Of a DNA stretch of 55,538 bases, positions 1 through 7,917 are shown one piece after another. The number at the start of each line of letters is the position of its first letter. Positions within the stretch are counted from its first letter, which is position 1. Under the pieces are notes generated by a model, which saw only the letters and a program-made list of their open reading frames with translations, was not told the DNA's origin and did no database searches. Source of the DNA: UBA4923 sp964486135 (GTDB taxonomy: Bacteria > Bacillota > Clostridia > Saccharofermentanales > DTU023). The stretch spans positions 1 to 55,538 of the forward strand of contig CAZAKT010000007.1 in NCBI GenBank assembly GCA_964486135.1, given 5' to 3'. Made by a program: the position numbers and the translations under genes.

Positions 1-55
1 CCTGTGACACTTCGGGTATGAACCGAATGCTCTGGCCAACTGAGCTATACCGCCC
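1..55 (-). tRNA. tRNA-Met (CAT), partial, 3' part beyond the window edge
   Basis: Read on the minus strand, position 55 begins a tRNA with acceptor GGGCGGT, a D-arm (AGCTCAGTTGGCCAGAGC) and an anticodon stem TTCGG/CCGAA around the loop TTCATAC, so the anticodon is CAT. The T-arm and 3' acceptor lie outside the window. The first base is G and the anticodon stem lacks the three consecutive G-C pairs of an initiator, which fits an elongator tRNA-Met. A tRNA-Ile2 with a modified CAT anticodon cannot be excluded from half a molecule. A sigma-A type promoter lies just upstream. Confidence 0.88.
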
Positions 56-81
56 TTTACACAAGATGCGCAACAAGTTGA

Positions 82-111
82 ATGATATCAGTGTCATTTG
101 ATTTTTGTCAA
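82..111 (-). promoter_or_regulatory. Promoter of the tRNA-Met
   Basis: On the minus strand a perfect -35 TTGACA (106-111) is followed after 18 bases by TATCAT (82-87) as -10. This places transcription start about 20 bases before the tRNA 5' end. Confidence 0.7.
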
Positions 112-151
112 ATCAATTTGCCAGTATTCCGGTGAGAAGTCCCCTCTGCCT

Positions 152-1189
152 TCAATCTTCAAACAAAGCGCCAGCCAGATCAAGCAGGGGCAGGATAAGG
201 AGGGCGCCCGCCCCGCCCCGGTATTCGAGGAAGGTATCCAGAAGAGGCGTCAAACCGAGTTCGCGGATGACCAGCTCGCTGGCTGGATCAGCCGGCGTCT
301 GGGAGGCGAGGAGAAGGGATTTTGTTTCGGGCAGGAGCCTGACCAGGGTCAAGGCGGCTGCCAGGCTTGTCAGGCCGTCGAGCAGGAGAGGGATGCCGTA
401 AACGGCCGCTCCCGCGTAAAAACCAAGCAGGGCCGCAATATCCAGGCCTCCCAGCTTAAGGAGGACATCGAAGGCATTGTAGCGATCCGCTTCCCTGTTT
501 TCGAGCGCCTGGACAAGAACATGGAGTCTGCGGCTGAATACCTCATCGGGGAGGGCCGGTCCCTTGGCCAGCAGCTCATCCACCGAACGACCGGTCAGGG
601 CAGCAATCATGGCGGTGGCAGGCAGACAGGAGCTGGCGGCTGCCTCTGCCCCGATCAAGAGGCGGAAACCGCGCGAGGCGGCCTGGGCCGCCAACTCCAT
701 ACCAAGCCGGACTGCCGTCATCATGGCTTCCTCTGTCAGGGCATCCTCAAGAAGGAAATTACGGCTGCCCCCTGGGATTACCGGGGCCTGGACCACGCCC
801 TCCAGGTCCCTCTCCATACCGGCCACTCCCAGATTGACGGGGATCAGCTGTGTCCCTGTCCTCCGGGCCAGGCGGCTGACGACGGTATCCCCCTCAGCCA
901 GTTGTCGGAGGAATTCCGCCGTCCTGGGGGTCAGACTGTCGACCAGGCCCCCCTCCTCTGTTATGGCGTTATCGGAGGCGAAGACAAAGGCTGCCCTGGG
1001 CTCGGTTTCCATCCCCTCCCCTGGCGACCAGCCGGCAAGGCGGATCATGAGTGTCTCAAGCAGGCCGGAAGGCAGATAGCCGCCGTGCGCTGAATCACGC
1101 CGGGCAGCTGCCAGGCCTTCTTTCTTCCGGTTGGGTGCCGGTATCTTCGATGTCTCTGTATAGAAATCTTCCCTTGTAAATAGTTTCAT
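152..1189 (-). CDS. Divergent CobT-like phosphoribosyltransferase family protein
   Basis: This 345-residue protein resembles nicotinate-nucleotide:dimethylbenzimidazole phosphoribosyltransferase (CobT), which builds the lower-ligand nucleotide of cobalamin. The length matches CobT (about 350), and the N-terminal half and the AALTG segment near residue 197 align. Two active-site signatures are degenerate. The family GEMGIGNTT stretch reads AEAAASSCL, keeping only the glutamate. The C-terminal EGTGA motif, which carries the catalytic base (Glu317 of the Salmonella enzyme), reads GGAGA. It lies 11 bp downstream of uppP and is probably cotranscribed with it. No other cobalamin gene is in the window, although OraE needs B12. 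It could be a CobT with altered chemistry, a paralogue with another substrate, or an inactive relative. Family assignment is fairly safe; activity is not. Confidence 0.75.
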   Translation of the reverse strand: MKLFTREDFYTETSKIPAPNRKKEGLAAARRDSAHGGYLPSGLLETLMIRLAGWSPGEGMETEPRAAFVFASDNAITEEGGLVDSLTPRTAEFLRQLAEGDTVVSRLARRTGTQLIPVNLGVAGMERDLEGVVQAPVIPGGSRNFLLEDALTEEAMMTAVRLGMELAAQAASRGFRLLIGAEAAASSCLPATAMIAALTGRSVDELLAKGPALPDEVFSRRLHVLVQALENREADRYNAFDVLLKLGGLDIAALLGFYAGAAVYGIPLLLDGLTSLAAALTLVRLLPETKSLLLASQTPADPASELVIRELGLTPLLDTFLEYRGGAGALLILPLLDLAGALFED

Positions 1190-1200
1190 TTTTTGACCCT

Positions 1201-2115
1201 TTACTTCAAAAGGCCCGTAAGCGTCGCCACGATCACGATAAGGCCAAGCAAGATCCGATAGAAGGCAAAAATCCTGAAATCATGTTTTCTGATGTAATTC
1301 AAAAGGAACTTGATGATGAGAATGGAGACCAGATAGGCGACCCCCATGCCAACGACGATGGAAAGCCACTGGATCAGGTTGAAATGCCCGCCCAGTTTGA
1401 GCAGCTTCAGCAGGCTGGCCCCCAGCATGACAGGGACAGCCAGGAAGAAGGTGAAGGTGGCCGCCACCGACCGGGTCATACCAATCAGGAGGCCGCCAAT
1501 GATGGTGGCGCCCGACCGTGAGGTGCCGGGTAAGACAGCGGCAATAAGCTGGAACAAACCGATTGTGAGAGCCATGACCCAGTCAATCTGTTCGACGGAT
1601 TCCACCGGCTTCCGGTGACGCCTGTATTTTACGATCCTTTCGACAAGGAGGAAGGCCAGGCCGACCAGGATCAGCATGATGGCCACTGTCCAGGGATTAT
1701 AGAAAATGGCCTCGATCTTGTCATCGAAGAGGACGCCTATGATAGCTGCCGGAACACAGGCAATCAGGATCATAACCCAGAGCCTGAAAATCCGGTGGTC
1801 TACGACAAAGCTGGTCCGCCCGATTTGAAAGGGTGTCAACTGGCCTTCAAGGGTCGCGGGCTGTGCTTTTTTCGCCCGGGGGAAGGGCCAAAGCTGCTGC
1901 CAGAAGGTCACGAGGACCGCAAGGACCGCCCCCAGTTGAATGACAATCAGATAAAAAGAAAAGAAGTGGCTGTTGCTCACCGCATCCCCACCGGCTGTAA
2001 AGGGAAGCAAACGTTCCAGTATGAGGAGATGACCGGTACTGCTAATGGGAAGCCATTCAGTCACCCCTTCGACCAGTCCGTATAAAACGCTTTTCAAGAC
2101 ATCAAGCCATGCCAT
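1201..2115 (-). CDS. uppP: Undecaprenyl-diphosphatase (UppP/BacA)
   Basis: A 304-residue polytopic membrane protein that dephosphorylates undecaprenyl diphosphate to recycle the lipid carrier of peptidoglycan synthesis; it also gives bacitracin resistance. The two family signatures are present: EGVTEWLPISSTGH near residue 16 (catalytic Glu and the Ser/His set) and PGTSRSGATIIGG near residue 195. Several further hydrophobic helices follow, and the C-terminus is hydrophobic. The length is slightly above the usual 265-280 because of an insertion around residues 70-95. It lies 26 bp downstream of the large surface protein gene and 11 bp upstream of the cobT-like gene, all in one direction. Confidence 0.96.
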   Translation of the reverse strand: MAWLDVLKSVLYGLVEGVTEWLPISSTGHLLILERLLPFTAGGDAVSNSHFFSFYLIVIQLGAVLAVLVTFWQQLWPFPRAKKAQPATLEGQLTPFQIGRTSFVVDHRIFRLWVMILIACVPAAIIGVLFDDKIEAIFYNPWTVAIMLILVGLAFLLVERIVKYRRHRKPVESVEQIDWVMALTIGLFQLIAAVLPGTSRSGATIIGGLLIGMTRSVAATFTFFLAVPVMLGASLLKLLKLGGHFNLIQWLSIVVGMGVAYLVSILIIKFLLNYIRKHDFRIFAFYRILLGLIVIVATLTGLLK

Positions 2116-2141
2116 ATATCATTCTTCCTTTCCCCTGGCCC

Positions 2142-5100
2142 TCAGCGGACAGGCTGGGCCAGCTGCCTGATGATGAGCACTCCCCCGGGCAGGAGGGTGA
2201 ATACATCACGGTTTCGCTTCCAGACCCCTTGGCTGATCACATTGCCACGATGATCGTAAAGCTCATATTCGGCCTCCTGCTGGCGGTCAATGCCCTGAAT
2301 TGACACCAGACTGGCCGATTGGCCGAGGTTCAGCGCGTAGAGGACGGTCGTGCCCCGGGAACCATAGACAAAAAATACAACTGTCCGGCTATAGGAATCA
2401 TCGGCATCCTCCAGTTCTTGATCCGGGAGGGAGTCACTGCCTTCCCGGACCAGGGCCGGTTCTTCCAAAAGTCTCAAACCGGAAAGGCTTCCCACGGCCG
2501 ATAAGGCGCTCACCGCGATATGGTCACCTGAAAGGAATATTTTTTGGGAAAAATCAATATCAAGCAGGGCCATGGCTGAATTGTCACCAAGATCGGCGAG
2601 CAGGGCGGCGGTCGCGTCAACGAGACGGGCTGCTTCTTCCATCCGGTCAAAAGAGATCGACCGGATCAATTCAGGGGCGACAAGGCTGCCGGTCATCCTG
2701 CCTCTGGGTATTTGATTGACCCAGTCCTGGACGCTGGCCTCCAGGTCCTCCCGGCTGTTCATGGAGTGGCTGGGGTGGTAGTCACCGGCATGATAGTCGG
2801 CCGAGGTATGGCTCCGGCCGTCGTCGTAGGGCATGGCGTCGACAAAGAAGATCTTGTTCCCAACTGCCTGGAAATCAGGGGCCCCCTTAATCTGATCCAT
2901 AATCCAGTGGACGTAGTTGGCCCGGGTCGCGTCATTGGGTAAAACACCTGCCCGATCGGTGATCTCAATATAGATAATATTGAAAGTGTCCGTCCATCTT
3001 CCGATCGCCCCGTCCCGTGAACGGAGCTTGCCGTAGGATGAGAGGGGTGAGCCGGCCAGGTATTCGATCAGATGGTTGAGTTCTGACGGCGTGGTGTTGA
3101 GATCAATGACCAGCCAGGGAACCGCCCCACTGTTTTCGACCAGCTGGAGCGCGGCGCCAAGGTTATGGAAACAGGAATCCTGGGCACCCGAGCAACCCGT
3201 CCCTTCTGGAAGGCTCCAGGCCTCGGTCCGATTCCCCTCCCGCCCGATGGGGACGGCATCAAGCCGGATGACATCGGACCCTGTCAAGTAGCCCCCCTCC
3301 TGTAGATGGGAGGACAGGGCACCCGGCGCGTCATCATTGCGGCCGAACCAGACATTGTCAAGGTAAAGTGTGCCGTTTCCGGAAAAGCCAATATTGAGCC
3401 ATAATTCATCGTCTGTCCGGAGTCCGCGTGGAAATAAAAGAGTGACACGGCGGTGCTGCCAGTCATCACCCTGGACCGTAATGGAGCTGCCGACATCGGA
3501 CAGGGATCCGGCAAACCAGATATCCAGGGGACCGTCAATCCCCCCGATGACCCGGGCATCGAATTCCAGGCGATAGAAGGGCAGGGAATCGTTTTCGACC
3601 AGGCGGGTCAGGTCGAGCTTTTGCGATAACCTGGCCGTAAGATAGGGACGGTTGGGGTTGTTGACGGACAAGGGTACCAGGGTAGCTTTCCGGATGGAGA
3701 ACAAGCTGTCCTTATCTGTCTCTCCCGCTGTCGATTCCTCGAAGGAGAGCTCACAGGCCCCGCCGGAGTCGTGACCCAGCTCTCCTACAGCCGAGTCCGC
3801 CCCGCTGGCCAGGGAGGCTCCCCCCGAGATCAGCCATTCACCCGCTACCGGAACCTCCTCGCGATAGGGGGCCTCAAGCTCCCTGGTATCAAGTTCAACG
3901 GCCAAGGGCAGGCTGAGGGTCATAAGGTCCCCCGACTTGACCTTGTCGCCCTGGAGGGCCGGTTCAAACTGGATCCGGGCGGTCAGTTCAGCCTGGATAA
4001 TCTTCCCGTCCCGGCGCGAAATGAAGATGTCACCTGAAGGCAGAGCCTTGAGCTTATCAATTTGATTCTCATTGAAGGGGTTTTCCCGGCTCCAGCTTTC
4101 GCCCCCGTCCCGGGAGAAGACCAGCTGGTTCTCGGAAGTTATGACGACCAGCTTGCTTGACGAAAGGACCATGACGTGGACAAGAGCCGGCCAGTCCCTG
4201 TCACTGCCTCCGGACCGGAGTTGACCGAGCGCCCCGACCAGCCCCGACGCGTCCATCCACCTGACCGGACCCTTGTCAGACCGTAAGGCCATTTGCCCGT
4301 CCTCGCCGGCAAAAAAGGTAATACCGCCACCCGCGTCACCGGTCAGCCATCCACCCTCGGCCGCAAGTGACTCGTCCTCCTGCCATTTGATGCCATTTGA
4401 GGAATAGGCGACGTGACCTTGGTCCCCCAAGGCAAAGAGGATCCCGTCCCCTGTTTGAATAAGGGCCGTCACCGTGTCTTCGAGCGGGAATTGAAGTTTC
4501 TCCAGGCCGGATGGATGTCCGAAGAACAACTCTCCCGGCCCCCCGGAAGCGAGAAAGAAGCCGTTCTCATAATCGGGGAGGTCGATATAGGTAAGGGCCC
4601 GGATCTGGCCCTTGGCGCCCGTCGACATGAGGTTCCAGACCTGGCCGTCCGCTGAGGCATAGAATTGCCCCCTGGCATCGCCGGCGATCAGGCCGCCCGG
4701 ACCAGCCGCCAGAGCGGTCAGATCAGCTGGAAAGCTGAAGGAGATGCGTTCAGCCAGGCCGTCATGGTCAAGACTGACCAGCGCGCCTTCGCTGCCACAT
4801 ATATAGGTCTTGCCGTCCGCCGCCTCCGCGAAGGCATGCCAGCTTATATCCGCCGTGAAGCCGGGGAGCTCCACTTCCCGCTTCCCCGACACAATACCAA
4901 CCTCATAGCCCGTAACCTCCCCTGTGTTGACCAGGGTCATCTCCGACAGGGTCTGGTGAAAGTGCTGGAAGTTGGCGCCCTTGTAGTAGTCTTCCGCCAA
5001 GGGCAAGCTATGTCCCGTCTCCGACATCTTGATGTCGAAGTAGTCGCTTCCGCCGTCACCCGCGAAGATCTGCGCGTTGATCATCTGTGGCGTGAAAGAA

Positions 5101-5342
5101 GCGTTGGTTACCAGGTTAGTTGCCGGCAGACCGGTTAGGTTGTATCCCGTACCCGCCAGGGTCATCTGGTTGACTGTCTTACTACTGACCTGGATCAGGC
5201 TGGCCCCCCTGCTTCCCCGCGCACCAGCGGCTTGCCAGACAATGGACAGGGCAACCGCGATCGTGACGAACAAGCTGACGACGGTGACCAGGACCGACCG
5301 CCTCCTGAGGCTTACCGGGAGCAATCGAAAATTTCTCGCCAT
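2142..5342 (-). CDS. Large membrane-anchored surface protein: Asp-box propeller plus glycosidase-like domain
   Basis: A 1066-residue protein I cannot assign to a named family. An N-terminal hydrophobic segment (about 17-40) after a basic stretch looks like a signal anchor, so the rest is probably extracytoplasmic. Residues 150-450 hold repeats of the Asp-box type (SADGQVW, SSNGIKW, SRDGGESW near 410), typical of sialidase/Ycf48-like beta-propellers. Residues 530-670 resemble a carbohydrate-binding jelly roll ending in LYLDNVWFGR. Residues 700-950 look like a TIM barrel of the glycosidase clan with a C-terminal beta domain (LYALNLG, YELYDHRGNV). In the segment YIEITDR, where related glycosidases often have a Gly-Asn-Glu acid/base motif, that motif is absent, so activity is doubtful. 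Its ATG overlaps the stop of the CPBP protease gene by one base, indicating coupled translation. Confidence 0.6.
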   Translation of the reverse strand: MARNFRLLPVSLRRRSVLVTVVSLFVTIAVALSIVWQAAGARGSRGASLIQVSSKTVNQMTLAGTGYNLTGLPATNLVTNASFTPQMINAQIFAGDGGSDYFDIKMSETGHSLPLAEDYYKGANFQHFHQTLSEMTLVNTGEVTGYEVGIVSGKREVELPGFTADISWHAFAEAADGKTYICGSEGALVSLDHDGLAERISFSFPADLTALAAGPGGLIAGDARGQFYASADGQVWNLMSTGAKGQIRALTYIDLPDYENGFFLASGGPGELFFGHPSGLEKLQFPLEDTVTALIQTGDGILFALGDQGHVAYSSNGIKWQEDESLAAEGGWLTGDAGGGITFFAGEDGQMALRSDKGPVRWMDASGLVGALGQLRSGGSDRDWPALVHVMVLSSSKLVVITSENQLVFSRDGGESWSRENPFNENQIDKLKALPSGDIFISRRDGKIIQAELTARIQFEPALQGDKVKSGDLMTLSLPLAVELDTRELEAPYREEVPVAGEWLISGGASLASGADSAVGELGHDSGGACELSFEESTAGETDKDSLFSIRKATLVPLSVNNPNRPYLTARLSQKLDLTRLVENDSLPFYRLEFDARVIGGIDGPLDIWFAGSLSDVGSSITVQGDDWQHRRVTLLFPRGLRTDDELWLNIGFSGNGTLYLDNVWFGRNDDAPGALSSHLQEGGYLTGSDVIRLDAVPIGREGNRTEAWSLPEGTGCSGAQDSCFHNLGAALQLVENSGAVPWLVIDLNTTPSELNHLIEYLAGSPLSSYGKLRSRDGAIGRWTDTFNIIYIEITDRAGVLPNDATRANYVHWIMDQIKGAPDFQAVGNKIFFVDAMPYDDGRSHTSADYHAGDYHPSHSMNSREDLEASVQDWVNQIPRGRMTGSLVAPELIRSISFDRMEEAARLVDATAALLADLGDNSAMALLDIDFSQKIFLSGDHIAVSALSAVGSLSGLRLLEEPALVREGSDSLPDQELEDADDSYSRTVVFFVYGSRGTTVLYALNLGQSASLVSIQGIDRQQEAEYELYDHRGNVISQGVWKRNRDVFTLLPGGVLIIRQLAQPVR

Positions 5343-6313
5343 CAGCCGGCCACCCCTTCTTCCCTGTAGCGACCATGCCCCAGGCTATACAAGCCGGCCG
5401 CCCCCAGGAGGATACAAATGTAAAGGCCGTAGACCAGTAGGCTTTCCAGGGATTCATCCGCCCCGGTCAGGCGGAGAATCCAGCCTGACCCGATGAAATT
5501 GAAGACCATGTGCAGGGCTATGGGGATCAGGATATTTCGTGTGAGCTGATAGACATAGGACAGGACAAAGCCGGCGATCAGGACGTAGGAAGCCTGAATC
5601 AGGTTCAGGTGAAAGACAGCGAAGAGGAGGGTTGTCAAGGCCACCGTCAGCCGGGGTGAAAAAGCCTTGCCAAGCTCCCCCTGGATGATACCCCGGAATA
5701 AGAGTTCCTCCCCGATTGGAACCAGGAGGACGGTCACGAAGAATTCCAAGGCCAGGGTGGCTGTCCGCCCGTCGAAAAGGGCTATTTTATCGGAATATTC
5801 CTGAAAAAGCCGGCCGGGCAAGGAAGAGGGATCCAGCGAGGCCAGGATCGATATCCACAGTTGGGTGAGCCCGAGGGCGCCAAGAATGGCTGCCAGGGAA
5901 CTCAGCGCCTGGACAAGGGTAATACGCCTGCAAAACAGAAGTGGCGCCTGTCTTTTCTTCCTCAGATAGAGATAGACAAGATAGGAGGGAATCAGGATGG
6001 CCATGGCAATCAGGGAGGCATAGGTCATGACATTCCCCTCCAGCAACAAGTCGATTATGGAGTCGCTGCCGGATGGATCCGTTGTGGAGCCGGCCACGGA
6101 AAAGGACTTACGCGTCAGGTAGAAGGCCAGGTAGGCAAAGGAGGCAAGATTGAGGACCAGGTGATGCAGGACCATAAAAAGCAGGGGGGCCAAAAAGGTC
6201 CGGATACCCCACCGCCTTTCGCCGCTCCCCGAAAGAGGCGATTGCCGCCCTATATGACCGGCCTGATCCAGGCCGGATGGCAAGTCTAGCTTGTGGTCCT
6301 TTTTCTCTTCCAT
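5342..6313 (-). CDS. CPBP family intramembrane glutamic protease
   Basis: A 323-residue polytopic membrane protein with the three CPBP (Rce1/Abi) motifs in order: EELLFRG (the EExxxR catalytic pair) near residue 199, a FAVFHLN segment, and the HMVFNF segment near 260. Relatives process prenylated proteins, bacteriocin precursors or anti-sigma factors; the substrate here is unknown. About 45 hydrophilic residues precede the first helix. The stop codon overlaps the start of the 1066-residue surface protein gene (TGATG on the coding strand), so the two are probably translated together. That may hint that the protease acts on, or with, that protein, but this is inference. Confidence 0.88.
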   Translation of the reverse strand: MEEKKDHKLDLPSGLDQAGHIGRQSPLSGSGERRWGIRTFLAPLLFMVLHHLVLNLASFAYLAFYLTRKSFSVAGSTTDPSGSDSIIDLLLEGNVMTYASLIAMAILIPSYLVYLYLRKKRQAPLLFCRRITLVQALSSLAAILGALGLTQLWISILASLDPSSLPGRLFQEYSDKIALFDGRTATLALEFFVTVLLVPIGEELLFRGIIQGELGKAFSPRLTVALTTLLFAVFHLNLIQASYVLIAGFVLSYVYQLTRNILIPIALHMVFNFIGSGWILRLTGADESLESLLVYGLYICILLGAAGLYSLGHGRYREEGVAG

Positions 6314-6381
6314 GTTAAGCAGGCACCCTGGTTAAGCAGACAGTTTTCCGTCCTCGGAACCTGGCCCGGCAAGGGGACCGG

Positions 6382-6732
6382 TTATGAACGGATGAGTGAG
6401 TCGGTGTAGCGCTCGAAGAAATATTCGAAAGCGCGATCGAGTTCCTTCCTGCCTGTGATTGATGAGAACACCTGCTCACCGTTCCTGTCTTTCCACGAAC
6501 GCATGATGACGAGCTCCGGATCTGACCGGGAGCCGTCATCAGGTTCGTAGTTATACATAACGGAGTAGGTCTGTCCCCCTATGGTAAAGGAATCCAGGAC
6601 AGACACATAGTACTCCCGGCCACTCCGCTCATCGATCAGGATGGCGAGAACATCGTCTTTCGAGCGACGCCTCCCGCCCTCCCTGGCAGGGCCTTCGCGC
6701 GCGGACCGCTTAGTCTTCCTCCGCTTCTCCAT
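6382..6732 (-). CDS. Second DUF1292-like protein
   Basis: About 116 residues, with a basic, probably disordered N-terminus (EKRRKTKRSAREG) followed by a domain resembling the preceding DUF1292/YrzB protein: LAILIDERSGREYYVSVLDSFTIGG parallels VVLTDTETGEDYSFIMADTF next door. I place the start at ATG 6732 (6735 or 6738 possible), overlapping the end of the upstream gene by 23 bp; the ribosome-binding site is weak. An earlier start at 6831 would only translate the upstream gene in another frame. Function unknown; it looks like a diverged tandem copy. Confidence 0.6.
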   Translation of the reverse strand: MEKRRKTKRSAREGPAREGGRRRSKDDVLAILIDERSGREYYVSVLDSFTIGGQTYSVMYNYEPDDGSRSDPELVIMRSWKDRNGEQVFSSITGRKELDRAFEYFFERYTDSLIRS

Positions 6733-7081
6733 CATCATCGTCGTCGCACTCTTCAAGCAGGGCCTGATAGACTTCATAAATGAGTTCGTCCTCGTCGTCC
6801 TCGAGGCCAACAAGAACTTCCTCACCGTCATCCCCTACAACAAACTTCATGAAGAAGAGGCTCATTTCATCCTCATCGCCCTCAGACGGGTCGACCAGCA
6901 CGCAATAATCCTCCCCCTCATGGGTAAAGGTATCCGCCATGATGAAGGAGTAGTCCTCCCCCGTCTCGGTATCGGTTAAAACAACATAAGCGTCTTCGTC
7001 AAAAAGCTCGTCAACGCCTTCCTCACAACAGCAGCAGTCGCCTTCGTCCTCCGCCTGATACAAAAACTGAAATCCGGTCAT
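6710..7081 (-). CDS. DUF1292 family protein (YrzB-like)
   Basis: A 123-residue, very acidic protein with a run of four cysteines near residue 17 (CCCC) and a DUF1292 core (VVLTDTETGEDYSF, FVVGDDGEEVLVG). DUF1292 proteins are small and of unknown function; in Bacillus yrzB follows the IreB-like and RuvX-like genes, the same order as here. The C-terminus is a poly-acidic tail. An extended -10 promoter sits between the ruvX stop and this start. The Cys4 run is unusual and could bind metal, but that is inference. Confidence 0.82.
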   Translation of the reverse strand: MTGFQFLYQAEDEGDCCCCEEGVDELFDEDAYVVLTDTETGEDYSFIMADTFTHEGEDYCVLVDPSEGDEDEMSLFFMKFVVGDDGEEVLVGLEDDEDELIYEVYQALLEECDDDDDGEAEED

Positions 7082-7159
7082 GGTCTATAGCCTCCAAAGA
7101 AATTCTCTTTATTTATCGCAGGAAGCTACCTTCAAGAGGCAGTCTCCCGCAAACGAACG

Positions 7160-7172
7160 CATTATAGCACGA
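7160..7172 (-). promoter_or_regulatory. Extended -10 promoter for the DUF1292 pair
   Basis: On the minus strand TGCTATAAT (TATAAT at 7161-7166, with TGC immediately before it) is a perfect extended -10 element, about 80 bases upstream of the first DUF1292 start. No good -35 is visible, as expected for extended -10 promoters. Confidence 0.5.
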
Positions 7173-7637
7173 TTAGTCAAAAACTGCCGTCAGTCCGCCC
7201 TTTTCGCGGTCAAGCCAGTCCTGAAGAAGTATTTCCGCGGCGACACGATCGACCAGTCCCTTGTCCCTCTTTTTATTCTGCGCGGTTTCCAGGATAATCC
7301 GTGAGGCAAGAAGCGAGGTATAGCGTTCATCATAGAGCTCCACCTTGCAGGAAAGGGATAGGGAAAGCGCCTCCGCGAATCGGGTTGCGGCCTCCGCCAT
7401 CTCCGAATCACGGCCGTCCGTCCGGACTGGAAGCCCGACTACCACCGTATCGATAGCGTATTCCTCACAGATGCCGGCGATCTCCCCGGCCAGGCTCGCG
7501 TCATCCTGGCCCGCCCTGTCAAGGGTCTTGAGCCGGCGCGCAAACAGGCGAAGGGGGTCACTTATCGCCAGGCCCACCCTTCTCAACCCGAAATCAATAC
7601 CCAGCGCCCGCTTGCAAGTAGGGTCAGAGACGTTCAA
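7173..7637 (-). CDS. ruvX: RuvX/YqgF family Holliday junction resolvase-like nuclease
   Basis: An RNase H-fold protein of about 154 residues. RALGIDFGLRRVGLA carries the first catalytic Asp, VVVGLP the central strand, and VELYDERYTS the conserved Asp-Glu pair; a further acidic site lies near the end (DKGLVDRVAAEILLQ). Family members act in pre-16S rRNA 5' processing and possibly in recombination. No ATG lies near the conserved start. I choose TTG 7637, preceded by AGGGA at suitable distance, which overlaps the ireB stop by 14 bp. It is cotranscribed with ireB. Confidence 0.9.
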   Translation of the reverse strand: MNVSDPTCKRALGIDFGLRRVGLAISDPLRLFARRLKTLDRAGQDDASLAGEIAGICEEYAIDTVVVGLPVRTDGRDSEMAEAATRFAEALSLSLSCKVELYDERYTSLLASRIILETAQNKKRDKGLVDRVAAEILLQDWLDREKGGLTAVFD

Positions 7638-7875
7638 CGTAATCCCTGATGACGACTTCCAGCAACTCATCGCGCTCCATACGCCGGATGACGCCCCGGG
7701 CGCCCAGATGGCTGGTAATGTAGGTGGGATCTCCTGAAAGAAAATAGCCGACCAGCTGATTGATCGGATTGTATCCCTTTTCCTCGAGCGCCTGCATCAC
7801 TTCGACCATTATTTGATGGGCAGCCAGACGTTTCTCTCCGCCCACTTCAAAACGATTGGTATCTTGTTCTACCAT
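7624..7875 (-). CDS. IreB family regulatory phosphoprotein (UPF0297)
   Basis: An 83-residue protein of the IreB/YrzL family, a substrate of the Ser/Thr kinase IreK in enterococci linked to cephalosporin tolerance. Visible family features are the short N-terminal segment before EKRLAAHQIMVEVMQALEEKGY, then NPINQLVGYFLSGDPTYI and the end VIRDYVERL. The start is ATG 7875 with AAGGAGGTG just upstream. The family's N-terminal phosphoacceptor threonine may correspond to Thr5 (EQDTNRF). It forms the conserved ireB-ruvX-yrzB run and follows mtaB by 42 bp. Confidence 0.92.
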   Translation of the reverse strand: MVEQDTNRFEVGGEKRLAAHQIMVEVMQALEEKGYNPINQLVGYFLSGDPTYITSHLGARGVIRRMERDELLEVVIRDYVERL

Positions 7876-7917
7876 AGACACCTCCTTGGCACAGTTTACC
7901 ACGTCCCGCAGGCAAAT

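Noticed and set aside
98..1093. Long plus-strand frame opposite the cobT-like gene
   Set aside because: It is the reverse complement of a clear CobT-family gene; Gln/Gly/Arg-rich with no domain and no ribosome site.
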